From Amphiura filiformis (Eukaryota; Echinodermata; Ophiuroidea; Amphilepidida; Amphiuridae), in contig NC_092635.1 of assembly GCF_039555335.1 (NCBI RefSeq), forward strand, positions 51,356,052 through 51,420,051: 64,000 bases of DNA. Direction: 5' to 3'. Made by a program: the position numbers and the translations under genes. Below the pieces are notes generated by a model, which was not told the origin of the DNA, made no database searches, and worked only from the letters and a program-made list of their open reading frames with translations. Below are positions 32,930-43,234 of this stretch, piece after piece (within the stretch, counting starts at the first letter, position 1; every line of letters starts with the position of its first letter).

Positions 32930-34300
32930 TTAAATTTTACATCGGGTCAAATTTCAAACTTCATCAAATTGTGTCGAAACGTATCTAATGTATTCCTCTG
33001 GTCATACGGATTCAGAAAATGTATAGTTTTACCTATCTAGGATGTACCGTTCTTGAGTTATTACCAAAAAGGTCAAAGGTCAAGCATTGACCTCTTAAGG
33101 GTCAAAAATTTTAAACTTGCTCCGATCTTGATGAAAATGGTGTCAAAATCTTCGTTTTGATAAATGAATGCAATATCCTAGCAATATGTAGGATGTTTCA
33201 TAACCTAGATTTCGCATCAAAATAAATCAATGACCATAGAAACCCATTGAACTTGACATGTTTTGATGTGTACATAAACATCCTCACGTGTTACTAACGA
33301 GCATTATTTAAGATCATTTATCAAAACAAGGTAACGAGGTGAGAGGTCGATCCCCTTGTGAGCTCTATTGACCTTGACATATTGTGTTACGTAACCCAGA
33401 GGATGATTTAAGGAAGCCCCCATCATGCACTGCAAAAGTGTTATCACTCGAGTTTCAACTGCCACTTTACTTCTCAAATCCCATTGAACTCTGTGCAAAA
33501 GATGTTTTTTTTAGAATTGTGCGTGTGTCATTATTACTTGGTCGATTTAATAACAAAAGTGATGTGTGTTTAAAGGATAATTCACACCTTCTGTAGATAA
33601 CATAAAATGTGAAATCGACTAGAATCTTCATAGCGTTTTTTATGTAAATATAACTGTACAAATTCAAATTAAACCATGCACGTGCAGTACGTCTATATGC
33701 AGTGGGCGAGTAGTGGTGTCATGTTCGCTCACACAGCTACGCTAACCGCAAGTAACATAGTGGAATGTTGGGAAGTGCTTATATCATCCTCTGTACGTAA
33801 CCTATGTAACAAAAAATCCCAGATGATACAAACTTGATCTGGTCCATGGGGGCCAAAGGTGGCAAATTTGAAATTGAGATAAAGGCAAAAATATGGAGTA
33901 AAAAACAATAAAATACATAAGAAAATAGACATCACGAAACTTCATAACTTTAGAACAGAGTATGCTAGACCTTTGGTGTTTTCAGTATATGATAGTCTAA
34001 TGTTTGTATAAGGTGATAGTTATAGTAACTCAATTTTCAAATATGCCTCCTTTGGCCCCCATGGACCAGATCGCGTCACATATTTTAAAATGGTTTTGCA
34101 AGAGGAACAATTTGAGCATTTTTACGATGTTGACCCCAGTTAAGGTCAAACTTTGACCTTTTTGCTAATAACTCAAGAACCGTTTATTACAGGTAGGTCA
34201 AACTATACGTTTTCTGAATCCTTATGACCAGATGAATATTTTTGTGGGAATTAAAACAAGATTTTAGCAATTTTAAAATTTGACCCCATATAACCTTTGA
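32930..34300. repeat. Inverted-repeat element interrupted by the 33397-33793 insertion
   Basis: The left arm near 32930-33090 ('tatagttttacctatct', 'ttcttgagttatta', 'ggtcaaaggtca') is inverted near 34135-34300 ('ggtcaaactttgacc', 'taataactcaagaa', 'aggtaggtcaaactata'). Ends not resolved. Confidence 0.65.
33397..33793. mobile_element. 397-bp MITE with 9-bp target duplication, copy 1
   Basis: Ends cagaggatgattta and taatatcatcctctg-like inverse are short inverted repeats; the target TACGTAACC is duplicated at 33388-33396 and 33794-33802. A second copy is at 50790-51165. Nine-bp duplications point to the Mutator-like superfamily. Confidence 0.9.
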
Positions 34301-34378
34301 AGCTATTGCCCATGACCCATAGAAAACACCTAACTCAACATGTCACTTGCTTCCAAAATATGGGAGTTGGCTCCTTAA

Positions 34379-35040
34379 GGGATGGGGTATGAACGTTTGG
34401 ATAGTATTTATTGTGGGAGATGAGAGCACCCCAGAAATATCGAATTGCATTCTGAATACGAAGAATGTCCTTCTGATATCAAATAATTTTGATTTTTTTG
34501 AAATTTGCAATGTAATATACATTAATCATGTTAATGGTAAATAATCAAAAATTGATATTTTTGATATTTAACAGTCCTCGAAGTAAATTTTATAAATCTG
34601 ATGATATGTACTTAAAGTGTATATAGCTGGGATGAAAAGCCGACGATCAATTGAAAATTTTGACCTTTCGTATTGAAGATATGGATTTTTTTTCCCCAAA
34701 ACACCAACAAAATTTAGGTCTTTTTGGGAAAAAATGTATTATCTTCAATATGAAAGGTGAAATTTTTCAATTGATCGTCGGCTTTTCTTCCCAGCTACAT
34801 ACGCTTTAAGTACATATCATTAGATTTTTAAAGCTTACTTCGAGGACTGTTATATATCAACAATTGTTAAAATATCAAATTTTAATAATTTGTCATAAAA
34901 TTTGTGTTGTATCGCGAATTTCAAAAAATGAAAATTATTTGATATCAGGACTTTCTTCGTATTCAGAATGCAGTTCGATATGTCTGATGCGCTCTCATAT
35001 CCCACAAAAAATACTGTCGAAACGCTCATTCCACATCCCT
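34379..35040. mobile_element. 662-bp TTAA foldback MITE, copy B (reverse orientation)
   Basis: TTAA at 34375-34378 and 35041-35044. Its left end (gggatggggtatgaacgttt) corresponds to the right end of copies A and C, so it is inserted in the opposite orientation. More diverged than A and C are from each other. Confidence 0.9.
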
Positions 35041-35154
35041 TTAAGTACACGGTAATTATGTAATTTTGGGGCCTGAATTCATTTTTAAAAATACCTATCT
35101 ATGCCAACCTTTTATAACATGCCATTTCGCTTCAAAGGGCTTGGCTCCCTAGGT

Positions 35155-35550
35155 ATCTTCAGTAGATCATAATAATGAATTAAATAATTACTGTCTTCAG
35201 TAGATAACAATAATAAATTACATATTACTGCTGTTTTCAGTAGACAGTAGGCCCCTACTAATCAATTACATAATTATTGTCGTCAGTAGATATCAGTAAG
35301 AAATAAATTACTGTCTTCACCAGATAGTAATAAACTAATAATACATTTTATAATTCACTGTCGCCTGTCGAGAATAATGACATAATTTAGGTCCGACAGT
35401 CTTCGGAAGATAGCATTAACTGCATAAATACTGCCCGCAGTATATAGTAATGATAAATTGAATGACAGTCTTCAGTAGATAGCAATAATAAATTACATAA
35501 TTGCTCTCTTCAGTAGATAGTAATAATACATTTTATAAATATTGCATCAA
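35155..35550. repeat. Degenerate minisatellite, 'tcttcagtagatagtaataa' units
   Basis: About ten units of 31-48 bp, each opening near 'tcttcagtagata' and running into AT-rich sequence. Confidence 0.8.
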
Positions 35551-36538
35551 ATTATGTGGCATCACAATAGTTTCAGATAATGTTTACAATACGCTCTCGC
35601 ATAATACGAAAATGCCAGCTTGTAAAATGAAATTGTAGGTAACCTAGGCAAACCTTAGTTAACACATTTACTAGTCAGCGAATTCGCCGAGACCGGGGCC
35701 CCAACACAATGCATATTTACATAGAAATTTGAATTTTTTCGAGAATAGGTGGGTGAAGGAAACCTACATAAATATGTTTTCTATACTTCACTTGACCCAA
35801 ATATATGATTTTTATGGTGATAATCAAGTCGCACATGGAATTTTAGAGGATTTTGATAGCAGTTCCATTAAAAAAAGCTGCCATCGCCATGAGACTAAGA
35901 TCTAGAAACACCCCGAAATGCCGTTTTGGGGAATTTTGCTAGCTGAATCTTTTTGATGAAAGTCAATCTTTGACAAGATGTAACTTTGCTACGGAAAGTG
36001 CTATGAAAAAAAGGTTTTCAGTTTTGGCTTAGTTTACTCAAGGGCTTTAATTTGATATATAAAACGATGCAATTTGATGGCAAATTTGAATTCACCTAGG
36101 ATACCTAGAAATTGTAATGTGCAGAAATCTGCAAGCGCAAATTGAGCAAGTGTTACATGCATGCATGAAAATCCATAGGCCCCCTACACCCACAGACAGA
36201 AACAATTCACAAAAAAATTGCTATCATAGGCCTTCATAGGCTTTATATTTCGAAGCAATATACTTACCGCATATTAAACTGACAAGGCTAACGCGAGTAT
36301 GATTACATTAATATGATGGCGTGATTGTAATTGGAGGCTTCCGTCAATACATGGAGTAAAAGACAAGAGTTCATAGGTAACTCATGTATTGCAACCGTAA
36401 AGGTACCTATGAATAATTAATCAGGTGACGTCTGTACCAACTCCAAGGATGTTTCGCCTGTTTCGAACCTTGTTTTTAATCCATATATTATTCAATTATT
36501 ATTATTTATTAAATACTACTATTATCATTCAATCATTG
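35551..36538. other. Intergenic, nothing recognised
   Basis: No coding region, RNA gene or clear inverted repeat found. Confidence 0.5.
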
Positions 36539-37686
36539 TTAAAGGTGGGTAACCTGATTGACAGCCTCATCCCCAACTTTATCAAAATGCAGATTTTGGT
36601 ATCAGGTGAAAGGTCATATATTTCTCATTAAGGCATTATGCCAAATTGGTATAATTTCCGAAGAAATAGTCAAAAAGCTGTCGAATTAGTCTCAACTGTG
36701 GTATACCACGTTTTTGACTAATTCAGCAGTTTTTTGATGATATCATCGGAAATACACCGATTTGGAACTCCTAATTTCAGTATGTTAATGAGAAAAATAG
36801 GATCGTTCATTTGATATCAATTTATTCCCGAAAATTTATTACATGATCATGATGATTATCATTAATAAAAACACTGTAGACTACCAGTTTTACGCTGTGT
36901 TAGTTGTCAGTAATTCCATAAAGAATTGGTCGCATTTACAAGGAACATTTACATGATCTTTTTGCATGAATGCTTGAGAAGGACAACATTTTATGTTATA
37001 CGTATTAGTTTTAAAGAATTTGATTTTCCAAATATATCAGATCACCTTCCTTTAAACAAAAGGGCAATGTCGGGAGGTATAATGTGCACCCCCATGACTC
37101 TACCAAACCAACTTTTTTAGCCCTAACTTACGCCAGAGTGAACACGTAAAAATACGGCCAATTCAGAAAAAAAATCTTGTCTTTCGTATATCATGTAAAT
37201 TATATAAGGCATACTTTGTACAATTACGATTTGTTGTACCAATTAACTTTTTAATGAACATGTTGTATAGTTTTAAATTGCTTATTTCTTTTTCAGGAGC
37301 ATTTTCACAATCTGAGGAGGTCAAAATCATACAGGGCTTGGAAAAACCCATCAGAAAATATATAGGGCGCGATGCTTGTTTATATGTATACATGGCGATC
37401 AAAATTTTCTTCATTGTTATATCTGATTAATTATTCAAAAATCTTAATTAATGCTAATTAGCTGCTTAAAAGTCATAAAATTACCATAACAACCCAGAAC
37501 GAGCACAATTACACAGACTAACGTCACGGCTGTGTCTTTTTTCTTACAGGTTCTTTCTTTTCTTCTTTCTTTCTTCTTCTTTCTGCCGACCACTACATTT
37601 GCTCTAGCACTTACATGCTTACACCGATTTTGACCTAGCTTGGTCACAACCATCATTGACCATGCCCCTACATGTCATATGAAACT

Positions 37687-39185
37687 CGTGGGGTCAAAGG
37701 TCACGCAGGGGTCATAGGGGTCAAAAACGTGATTTCAACTCAAAATGCTTCTTCTCTCACAGATTACATAGGACAATGACACCACTTGCACACATGCATT
37801 GTTATTATCCAGTGTCTATGGGGTCCTCACAGATTTGGGGTCAAAGGTCATTAAGGGGTCACTTCCGGTATAAAACGAAAAAACTTCAAAAATTTTTATT
37901 TGCTAAGAAAAACATAGGACAGTAACAATATGAATACCTGAGTGGAAGAAGGGCCCAACTCCATCAAAACTGTTTTTGAGATATCAAGAAAAAACTTAAT
38001 ATTTGGAAAAGTTTTATAGACAGAATGTTTTCATCTTCAGGGGACCTTAAATACATGAGCATACAATATTACGTACATTCGAAATTATATATGATGTTTT
38101 CATGGCAACGGTACAGGTCTTAATACGAGCTGGAGTTGGGCCCTTCTTCCACTAATATACTTGAAGTGCCAGTTCCGTGTTAGAAATGGCTACAGAAATT
38201 AGGTAACCACCATTAATTGCACAAATATAACTCATGTAATATGTTTAAAAGAAAGTTTATTGTAGTGAAAAGCATATTTCATGGATGAACAAAATTCCTC
38301 TTTAACCCACTATTTGTGGAAGAAGGGCCCAACTCCATGGAGTTGGGCCTTTCTTCCATGAAAATCATGATTAAGTGTATGTGGAAGACTATTTAAAGAG
38401 TGGATTTTGGCTCATCTTTCACACACAAGGAAGAACAGTCTGCTGGCAATAAAATGCTGGGTCTAACTCAATTTGGTAAAAAATTGGAGTTGGGCCCTTC
38501 TTCCACTCAGGTATTCATATGTTCACACATAAATTGATGTTACCCTGTGTATATGTGGTATTTTTTTATTTAGTGTCAAAGGTCATTAAGGGGCCACTTC
38601 CGGTATAATACGAAATACGTTTAAAATGCTTCTTCTCCCACAAATTACGTAGGACAGTGACACAACTTGCACACATGCATTGTTATTACCCAGTGTCTAT
38701 GGGGTCCTCACAGATTTGGGATCAAAGGTCATTAAAGGGTCACTTCCGGTATAAAACGAAAAACCTTCAAATTTTTTTATTTGCTAAGAAAAACATAGGA
38801 CAGTAACGGTATGTTCACACATGAATTGTGGGTACCCAATTCATATGTGGTATTTTTTTATTTGGGGTCAAATGTCATTAAGGGGTCACTTCCGGTATAA
38901 AACGAAAAACCGTCAAAATTTTTTATTTGCTAAGAAAAACATAGGACAGTAACGGTATGTTCACACATGAATTGTGGGTACCCAATTCATATGTGGTATT
39001 TTTTTTATTTAGGGTCAAATGTCATTAAGGGGTCACTTCCGGTCTGAGACGAAAAACCTTCAAAATGCCCCTTCTGCCACAAGTAACATAGCAAAGTGGT
39101 GCCACATGCACCCATGCATTGACATTAGCCAATGTCTATGGCCGTTTTCATATATTTTGGGGTCAAAGGTCATTAGGGGTAACAA
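37687..39185. repeat. ~146-bp tandem array with DR1-like motif
   Basis: Units start 'ggggtcaaaggtcattaagg' and run through 'cacttccggtataaaacg' and 'gctaagaaaaacatagga'. Starts are near 37687, 37838, 38573, 38720, 38866, 39012 and 39159, so spacing is about 146-150 bp apart from the 587-bp insertion. The first motif is a direct repeat of nuclear-receptor half sites spaced by one base. Confidence 0.85.
37931..38517. mobile_element. 587-bp TA-flanked MITE inserted in the tandem array
   Basis: Perfect inverted ends of 33 bp (tgaatacctgagtggaagaa...) with TA at 37929-37930 and 38518-38519. The motif 'ggaagaagggcccaactcca' recurs internally near 38130 and as a back-to-back palindrome at 38319-38360, so the element seems built from repeated ends. 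Confidence 0.9.
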
Positions 39186-40261
39186 CACGGCTGTGTTCGT
39201 GGGTTAGACCACAGCTTAGTCTAGTTATCTCTTTATTTGACACTTTAGGACTTTACAAGCAACGCCGAAGATCGACTGTTTTACATAGAAGTCTATGGGA
39301 AAAGACATGAAGTGGCCCATAAAGCAGCTCGTTAGTCTAATTAATGAATTGAAATTACACAAACTACTAGCTACTTAATTATTTAATTGCTATATGATTG
39401 CTAAATAATCATGGACTTCAGTGTTTTGTAAATCATCATAAAATTGAAATCAAACTTGTTATCAAACTGTGCTGGACCCTTTCCATACAGTTTGTATGGC
39501 TCCGTGTCCACACCTCCTCCAACCAAGAATCCAGACTCTAATCAACTTTGTTATCTAGAAGCTGACCTGATATATTTGGAAAATCGAATTCTTTAAAATT
39601 TACGTATAACATGAAATGTCGTTCCTTTCAAACATTCATGCAAAAAGAACACGTAAATATTCCTTGTAAATGTGACTAATTCCTTATGGAATTACTGACA
39701 TTTATACTGGTAGTCTACAGAGTTTTTATTAATGATCATGATCATGTAATGAATTGATATCAAAATGAGAGATTCTATTTTTCTAATTAACAAATTGAAA
39801 TTAGGAGTTCCAAATCGGTGTATTTCCGTTGACATCATCAAAAAACTGTTGAATTAGTCTCAAACGTGGTACACCACAGTCCAGACTAATTCGACAGTTT
39901 TTTGACGATTTCTCCGGAAATATACCAATTTGGAACGCCTTTTTTTTAAAAATATGTTAATGAGAAAAATATGAGCTCTCACCTGATACCAAAATCTACA
40001 TTTTGATGGGGTAAAGTGAAGCTGTCAATCAGATTACCCACCTTTAAACAAACAAAACAGAACATTTAATTTTCTCAAGTAAAATGTCAAAACTCCCACA
40101 TATTGGGGAACCCAGCTTCAGATGCATGGCCATTTGCTGTCATCAACATAATGTCAACATGTTTTTTAAGGCTGTAAGAACCTGATTTGCATATCGATTT
40201 ACTCCATCAGGATCCAAGTGTATTTCAAACGGAGTGGCTGATAATAACAAATTAACTTACT

Positions 40262-40584
40262 ATTCGCCGTCGAAGTGACGTCATAATCGGATTAACTACC
40301 ATAGCAATAGATGAATACAAATGTTGAATAGATCGCCCTGCACTTCAAGCAGAGCAGGTTGCACTAATCACCTGTGTATGTCAGCAAACATAGATTGAAT
40401 ACAATACCGCTCTTTTCAAAGATACTAAACTTACAGGTGCGAGTGATCAGCCTTTCTTTGACATCTATGGTTCAATGCATCGGTACCGCGTGAATGTTGT
40501 AGTGCAGGGCGGTATAGTCAAAATTGTATTCATCTATTGCTATGATAGTTAATCCGATTAACTACGTCACTTCGACGGCGAATT
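40262..40584. mobile_element. 323-bp MITE
   Basis: Left arm attcgccgtcgaagtgacgt... pairs with right arm ...cacttcgacggcgaat over about 58 bp. A related solo end is at 11882-11956. Confidence 0.85.
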
Positions 40585-40836
40585 GTATAAAATGTCTTAC
40601 GCAGTGAAATAACTTTAACCGATAATACCACAGAAATGCAATGTGCCAGCTACAACTTTCAACTAGCAAACTTGGTGATAAAGCTTCATATTTTATGACG
40701 ACAATTATTATGACTGAAATTTTACTGTAAGGGTCTGTTTTGAACAAATAACACATGTGCCCCTTTTTTTCAACTACTTTATTGAGCACGTGTACATCAA
40801 ATGAGTCAATAGCGACTCGTTGCCATTTTGAAGACG

Positions 40837-42687
40837 TCAATTGTCAAGACTTTCAGGAATATACCATTCTAGCATTCGCTCCATACCACGAAATAAGTTT
40901 ACTCGCCGGACGTTTCGCCTGTACCGGAATGGAACAACTTTGTTCGGTTCCCCGCGTCTAAAATCCCGCATTTCTAATCCCTCCCTTTGTCTCACTTTCT
41001 GAAAGGGTGGTGGCTTGGCGGTAGCTGCTTCTCCTCCAGACGTCACGGTAGGCATTTCAGCTTCAGCATCTTTCAATCCCGAAAATTCAAAAAGCCTCTG
41101 CATGTGGACGGTGTGCCATACGTCATCACTGACGCCTCCCAGAGATTGGTTGAATGCCATGAACTCGGCCCTCAAGTAGCTGACAAAGTACTTCGTGTAG
41201 TTAAAGTATTCTTGCCAGAAATATGGACCGTGTCCTGCTGTTTTCATCATTTCGAGACTCATGAACAATGGGTTATTGAAAGGTGCTTCTCCTACTATAT
41301 CAATACAGGTATCCTTGATGGCTGCAATGGAACACTCGGCAAGAATTTTAGTACGACTTGCGCGTACAGATACAGGACCTTCTATCTTCGCACATGGGAA
41401 TAGAAGATACCAATTCCAATACTGAGTAACAATCGTCGAGGATTTGTTTTCATGATTCAGGAAAGGTTTCATGACTTTGAGCAATGGTTGTGTACCCGAG
41501 TAGTCGGCAATGTTAGATGTAAAGATGCGATCACATTTGCACGATTCTTGATCAAGTCTTGCAGACAGCTCAAGGCAATTCCATACGATAAAGGAGACGG
41601 TAAGGTGACCAGCTTTCAAGCATCTCATCACTTGTTGTATCTGATCCGTGATGTATCCATGGAACATAACTATCATTGATCTGTGGTAGTGGTTCTTCTT
41701 TACTTTCAGATAATCCCATGAACCAAACGGAGTCAAATCAACACCAATGCAGTATACAAAAGTAACCTTCTTCGGAGATGCCAATATCTTCATGGCCTCA
41801 ATCGCATCATAACGGTCATAAGGAAACATATAGCCAGTTAACGTTGGATTGTCGTATTGAAGATCAACTCGTTTAGATCCAAATGGCTGGAAATTTCCAG
41901 TTGCAAGGTAATCATTGTAAGATGGAACGAAATCGCCGGGAAGCTCCTTCTTGTATACATCAATACCCTCTGCGGCATTTGGTGAGTTTCTGAACACATC
42001 CCGTCTTTGTTCTTGAAGATCAATGTAGTTGGGGTGACCTTTGCGGCATTCCAGATTGAGCCATGATTGCCATACCTCTCGCATAGGAGCCATATCTGCC
42101 TCTGTAAGTTGAATAACGCCTCCAGTGACTTCACGCAAATTACTGGATGTGAGATCTTGAAGTGTGGTAAGACAAGCCACAACCAGGTTATAGTCTTTCT
42201 CCGATATTTTCAGCGAGTACCAGATATTGGTGATACTTGTAGCTATATTAGCTTCATCTTGATAAATGACCATCATATAAAGTTGTAACACGTTTCGGGC
42301 TTGCACAAACGGATCGAAATCATTGAGAACGGTGTGCAGCTTGCCTGAAAACTCGGCCGGTAAAGACGCCACCGTATGGGCCCAATTTCGTAAATTACCA
42401 CAACCGGCGGACAAAATGGCAAAGTTGCTCTTCAAAGGATCTCTGTTTTCGGGTTTCGGCTTCATTTTGCATTCATTTGCGTGAAGGTTGAGCATGTCGA
42501 TCGCCAGCGCATTACCGAAGTAATATGGAACTAAACCAGGGAAACATTGCTGCTGGAAATAGCTCTGAAGGGCTGCTCCTTTCGTGCGTATTTCGTGGGC
42601 GCGTTCCCGACACTTGTGTTTGTGGTCTTTCCATTGTGCCTTTTGACAAACTTTACCACAGTATGAAGCTTCGTTGCACGAGGTACA
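40837..42687 (-). CDS. MYND/DUF4470-like protein, large 3' exon
   Basis: A 616-codon open exon from a phase-0 acceptor (ctcttgcag at 42690-42688) to TGA (40839-40837). Residues 1-26 are the second half of a MYND finger (CTSCNEASYCGKVCQ, H, C). Residues ~50-180 hold 'FAILSAGCGNLRNWAHTV' and 'LNDFDPFVQARNVLQLYMM', typical of DUF4470; the remainder is unassigned and ends with an arginine-rich stretch (FRYRRNVRRVNLFRG). It is closely similar to the exon at 1-592 and gives the likely length of that gene's missing part. The expected 5' exon (first MYND and the first cysteine pair of the second) was not found to the right up to 64 kb; it may lie outside the window or be lost. The exon is intact with no stop. 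Function unknown. Confidence 0.85.
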   Translation of the reverse strand, partial: CTSCNEASYCGKVCQKAQWKDHKHKCRERAHEIRTKGAALQSYFQQQCFPGLVPYYFGNALAIDMLNLHANECKMKPKPENRDPLKSNFAILSAGCGNLRNWAHTVASLPAEFSGKLHTVLNDFDPFVQARNVLQLYMMVIYQDEANIATSITNIWYSLKISEKDYNLVVACLTTLQDLTSSNLREVTGGVIQLTEADMAPMREVWQSWLNLECRKGHPNYIDLQEQRRDVFRNSPNAAEGIDVYKKELPGDFVPSYNDYLATGNFQPFGSKRVDLQYDNPTLTGYMFPYDRYDAIEAMKILASPKKVTFVYCIGVDLTPFGSWDYLKVKKNHYHRSMIVMFHGYITDQIQQVMRCLKAGHLTVSFIVWNCLELSARLDQESCKCDRIFTSNIADYSGTQPLLKVMKPFLNHENKSSTIVTQYWNWYLLFPCAKIEGPVSVRASRTKILAECSIAAIKDTCIDIVGEAPFNNPLFMSLEMMKTAGHGPYFWQEYFNYTKYFVSYLRAEFMAFNQSLGGVSDDVWHTVHMQRLFEFSGLKDAEAEMPTVTSGGEAATAKPPPFQKVRQREGLEMRDFRRGEPNKVVPFRYRRNVRRVNLFRGMERMLEWYIPESLDN

Positions 42688-43234
42688 CTGCAAGAGATTA
42701 TGAGAAATAAATACAGGAATTAGTTATGTTTCGGATATTTCATGACAAAACAAAACAAAATAATGTCGTTTTAGAAGGCGTTGTTTCTGCATTTTTTTTT
42801 TATTCTTTACGTTTACGATCATCACCAATGCTTGTAATTAACTATTAACTACTGCTAACGTCACTTCGGCCTGAAATAATACAGCCTGGATGCCACCGCA
42901 CATGCCGAAGGGGCGGGCAACACAATAGGGCACTTCCGAAAAAACACCCTTTCTTGTAAATTTTAGATACCAAATACAAAGAAACATTTCATTGCATAAT
43001 CAACAAGAACTTTAAAAAGACAACGCAGTTTATATTAAATCAAATTAATATTAAATTAAATGGCTAAGCTAAATAAGGTGTTAACTCTGTAGCTAAGAGG
43101 TTAAGTATACTAATCATAATACTAATTACGGCGTGTCCGTCCGTACGTCCGTCCGTCCGCGCGCTATCGCGTTCGCGTTCGCGCGGTGCACAATCGCGTG
43201 CGCTATCGCGTAGTATCAACGCGGAGTACCGACG
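42688..43234. other. Upstream flank or intron of the MYND gene; CpG-rich (ccgt)n patch
   Basis: 43134-43215 contains gtccgtccgtccgcgcgc and cgttcgcgttcgcgcgg, strikingly CpG-rich in AT-rich surroundings. No exon recognised. Confidence 0.5.

Larger units (their letters stand above)
36543..40043. mobile_element. 3.5-kb TTAA-flanked element with ~500-bp inverted arms
   Basis: Ends aggtgggtaa and ttacccacct are flanked by TTAA (36539-36542, 40044-40047). Arms 36543-37058 and 39558-40043 are imperfect inverted copies (e.g. 'ccaaatcggtgtatttcc' against 'ggaaatacaccgatttgg'). The interior holds a ~146-bp tandem array and another MITE, no coding gene. TTAA duplication suggests piggyBac- or Kolobok-type mobilisation. 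Confidence 0.85.

Noticed and set aside
35155-35550. Regularly spaced repeats resembling a CRISPR array
   Set aside because: Units vary from 31 to 48 bp, spacers are not distinct and the genome is clearly eukaryotic.
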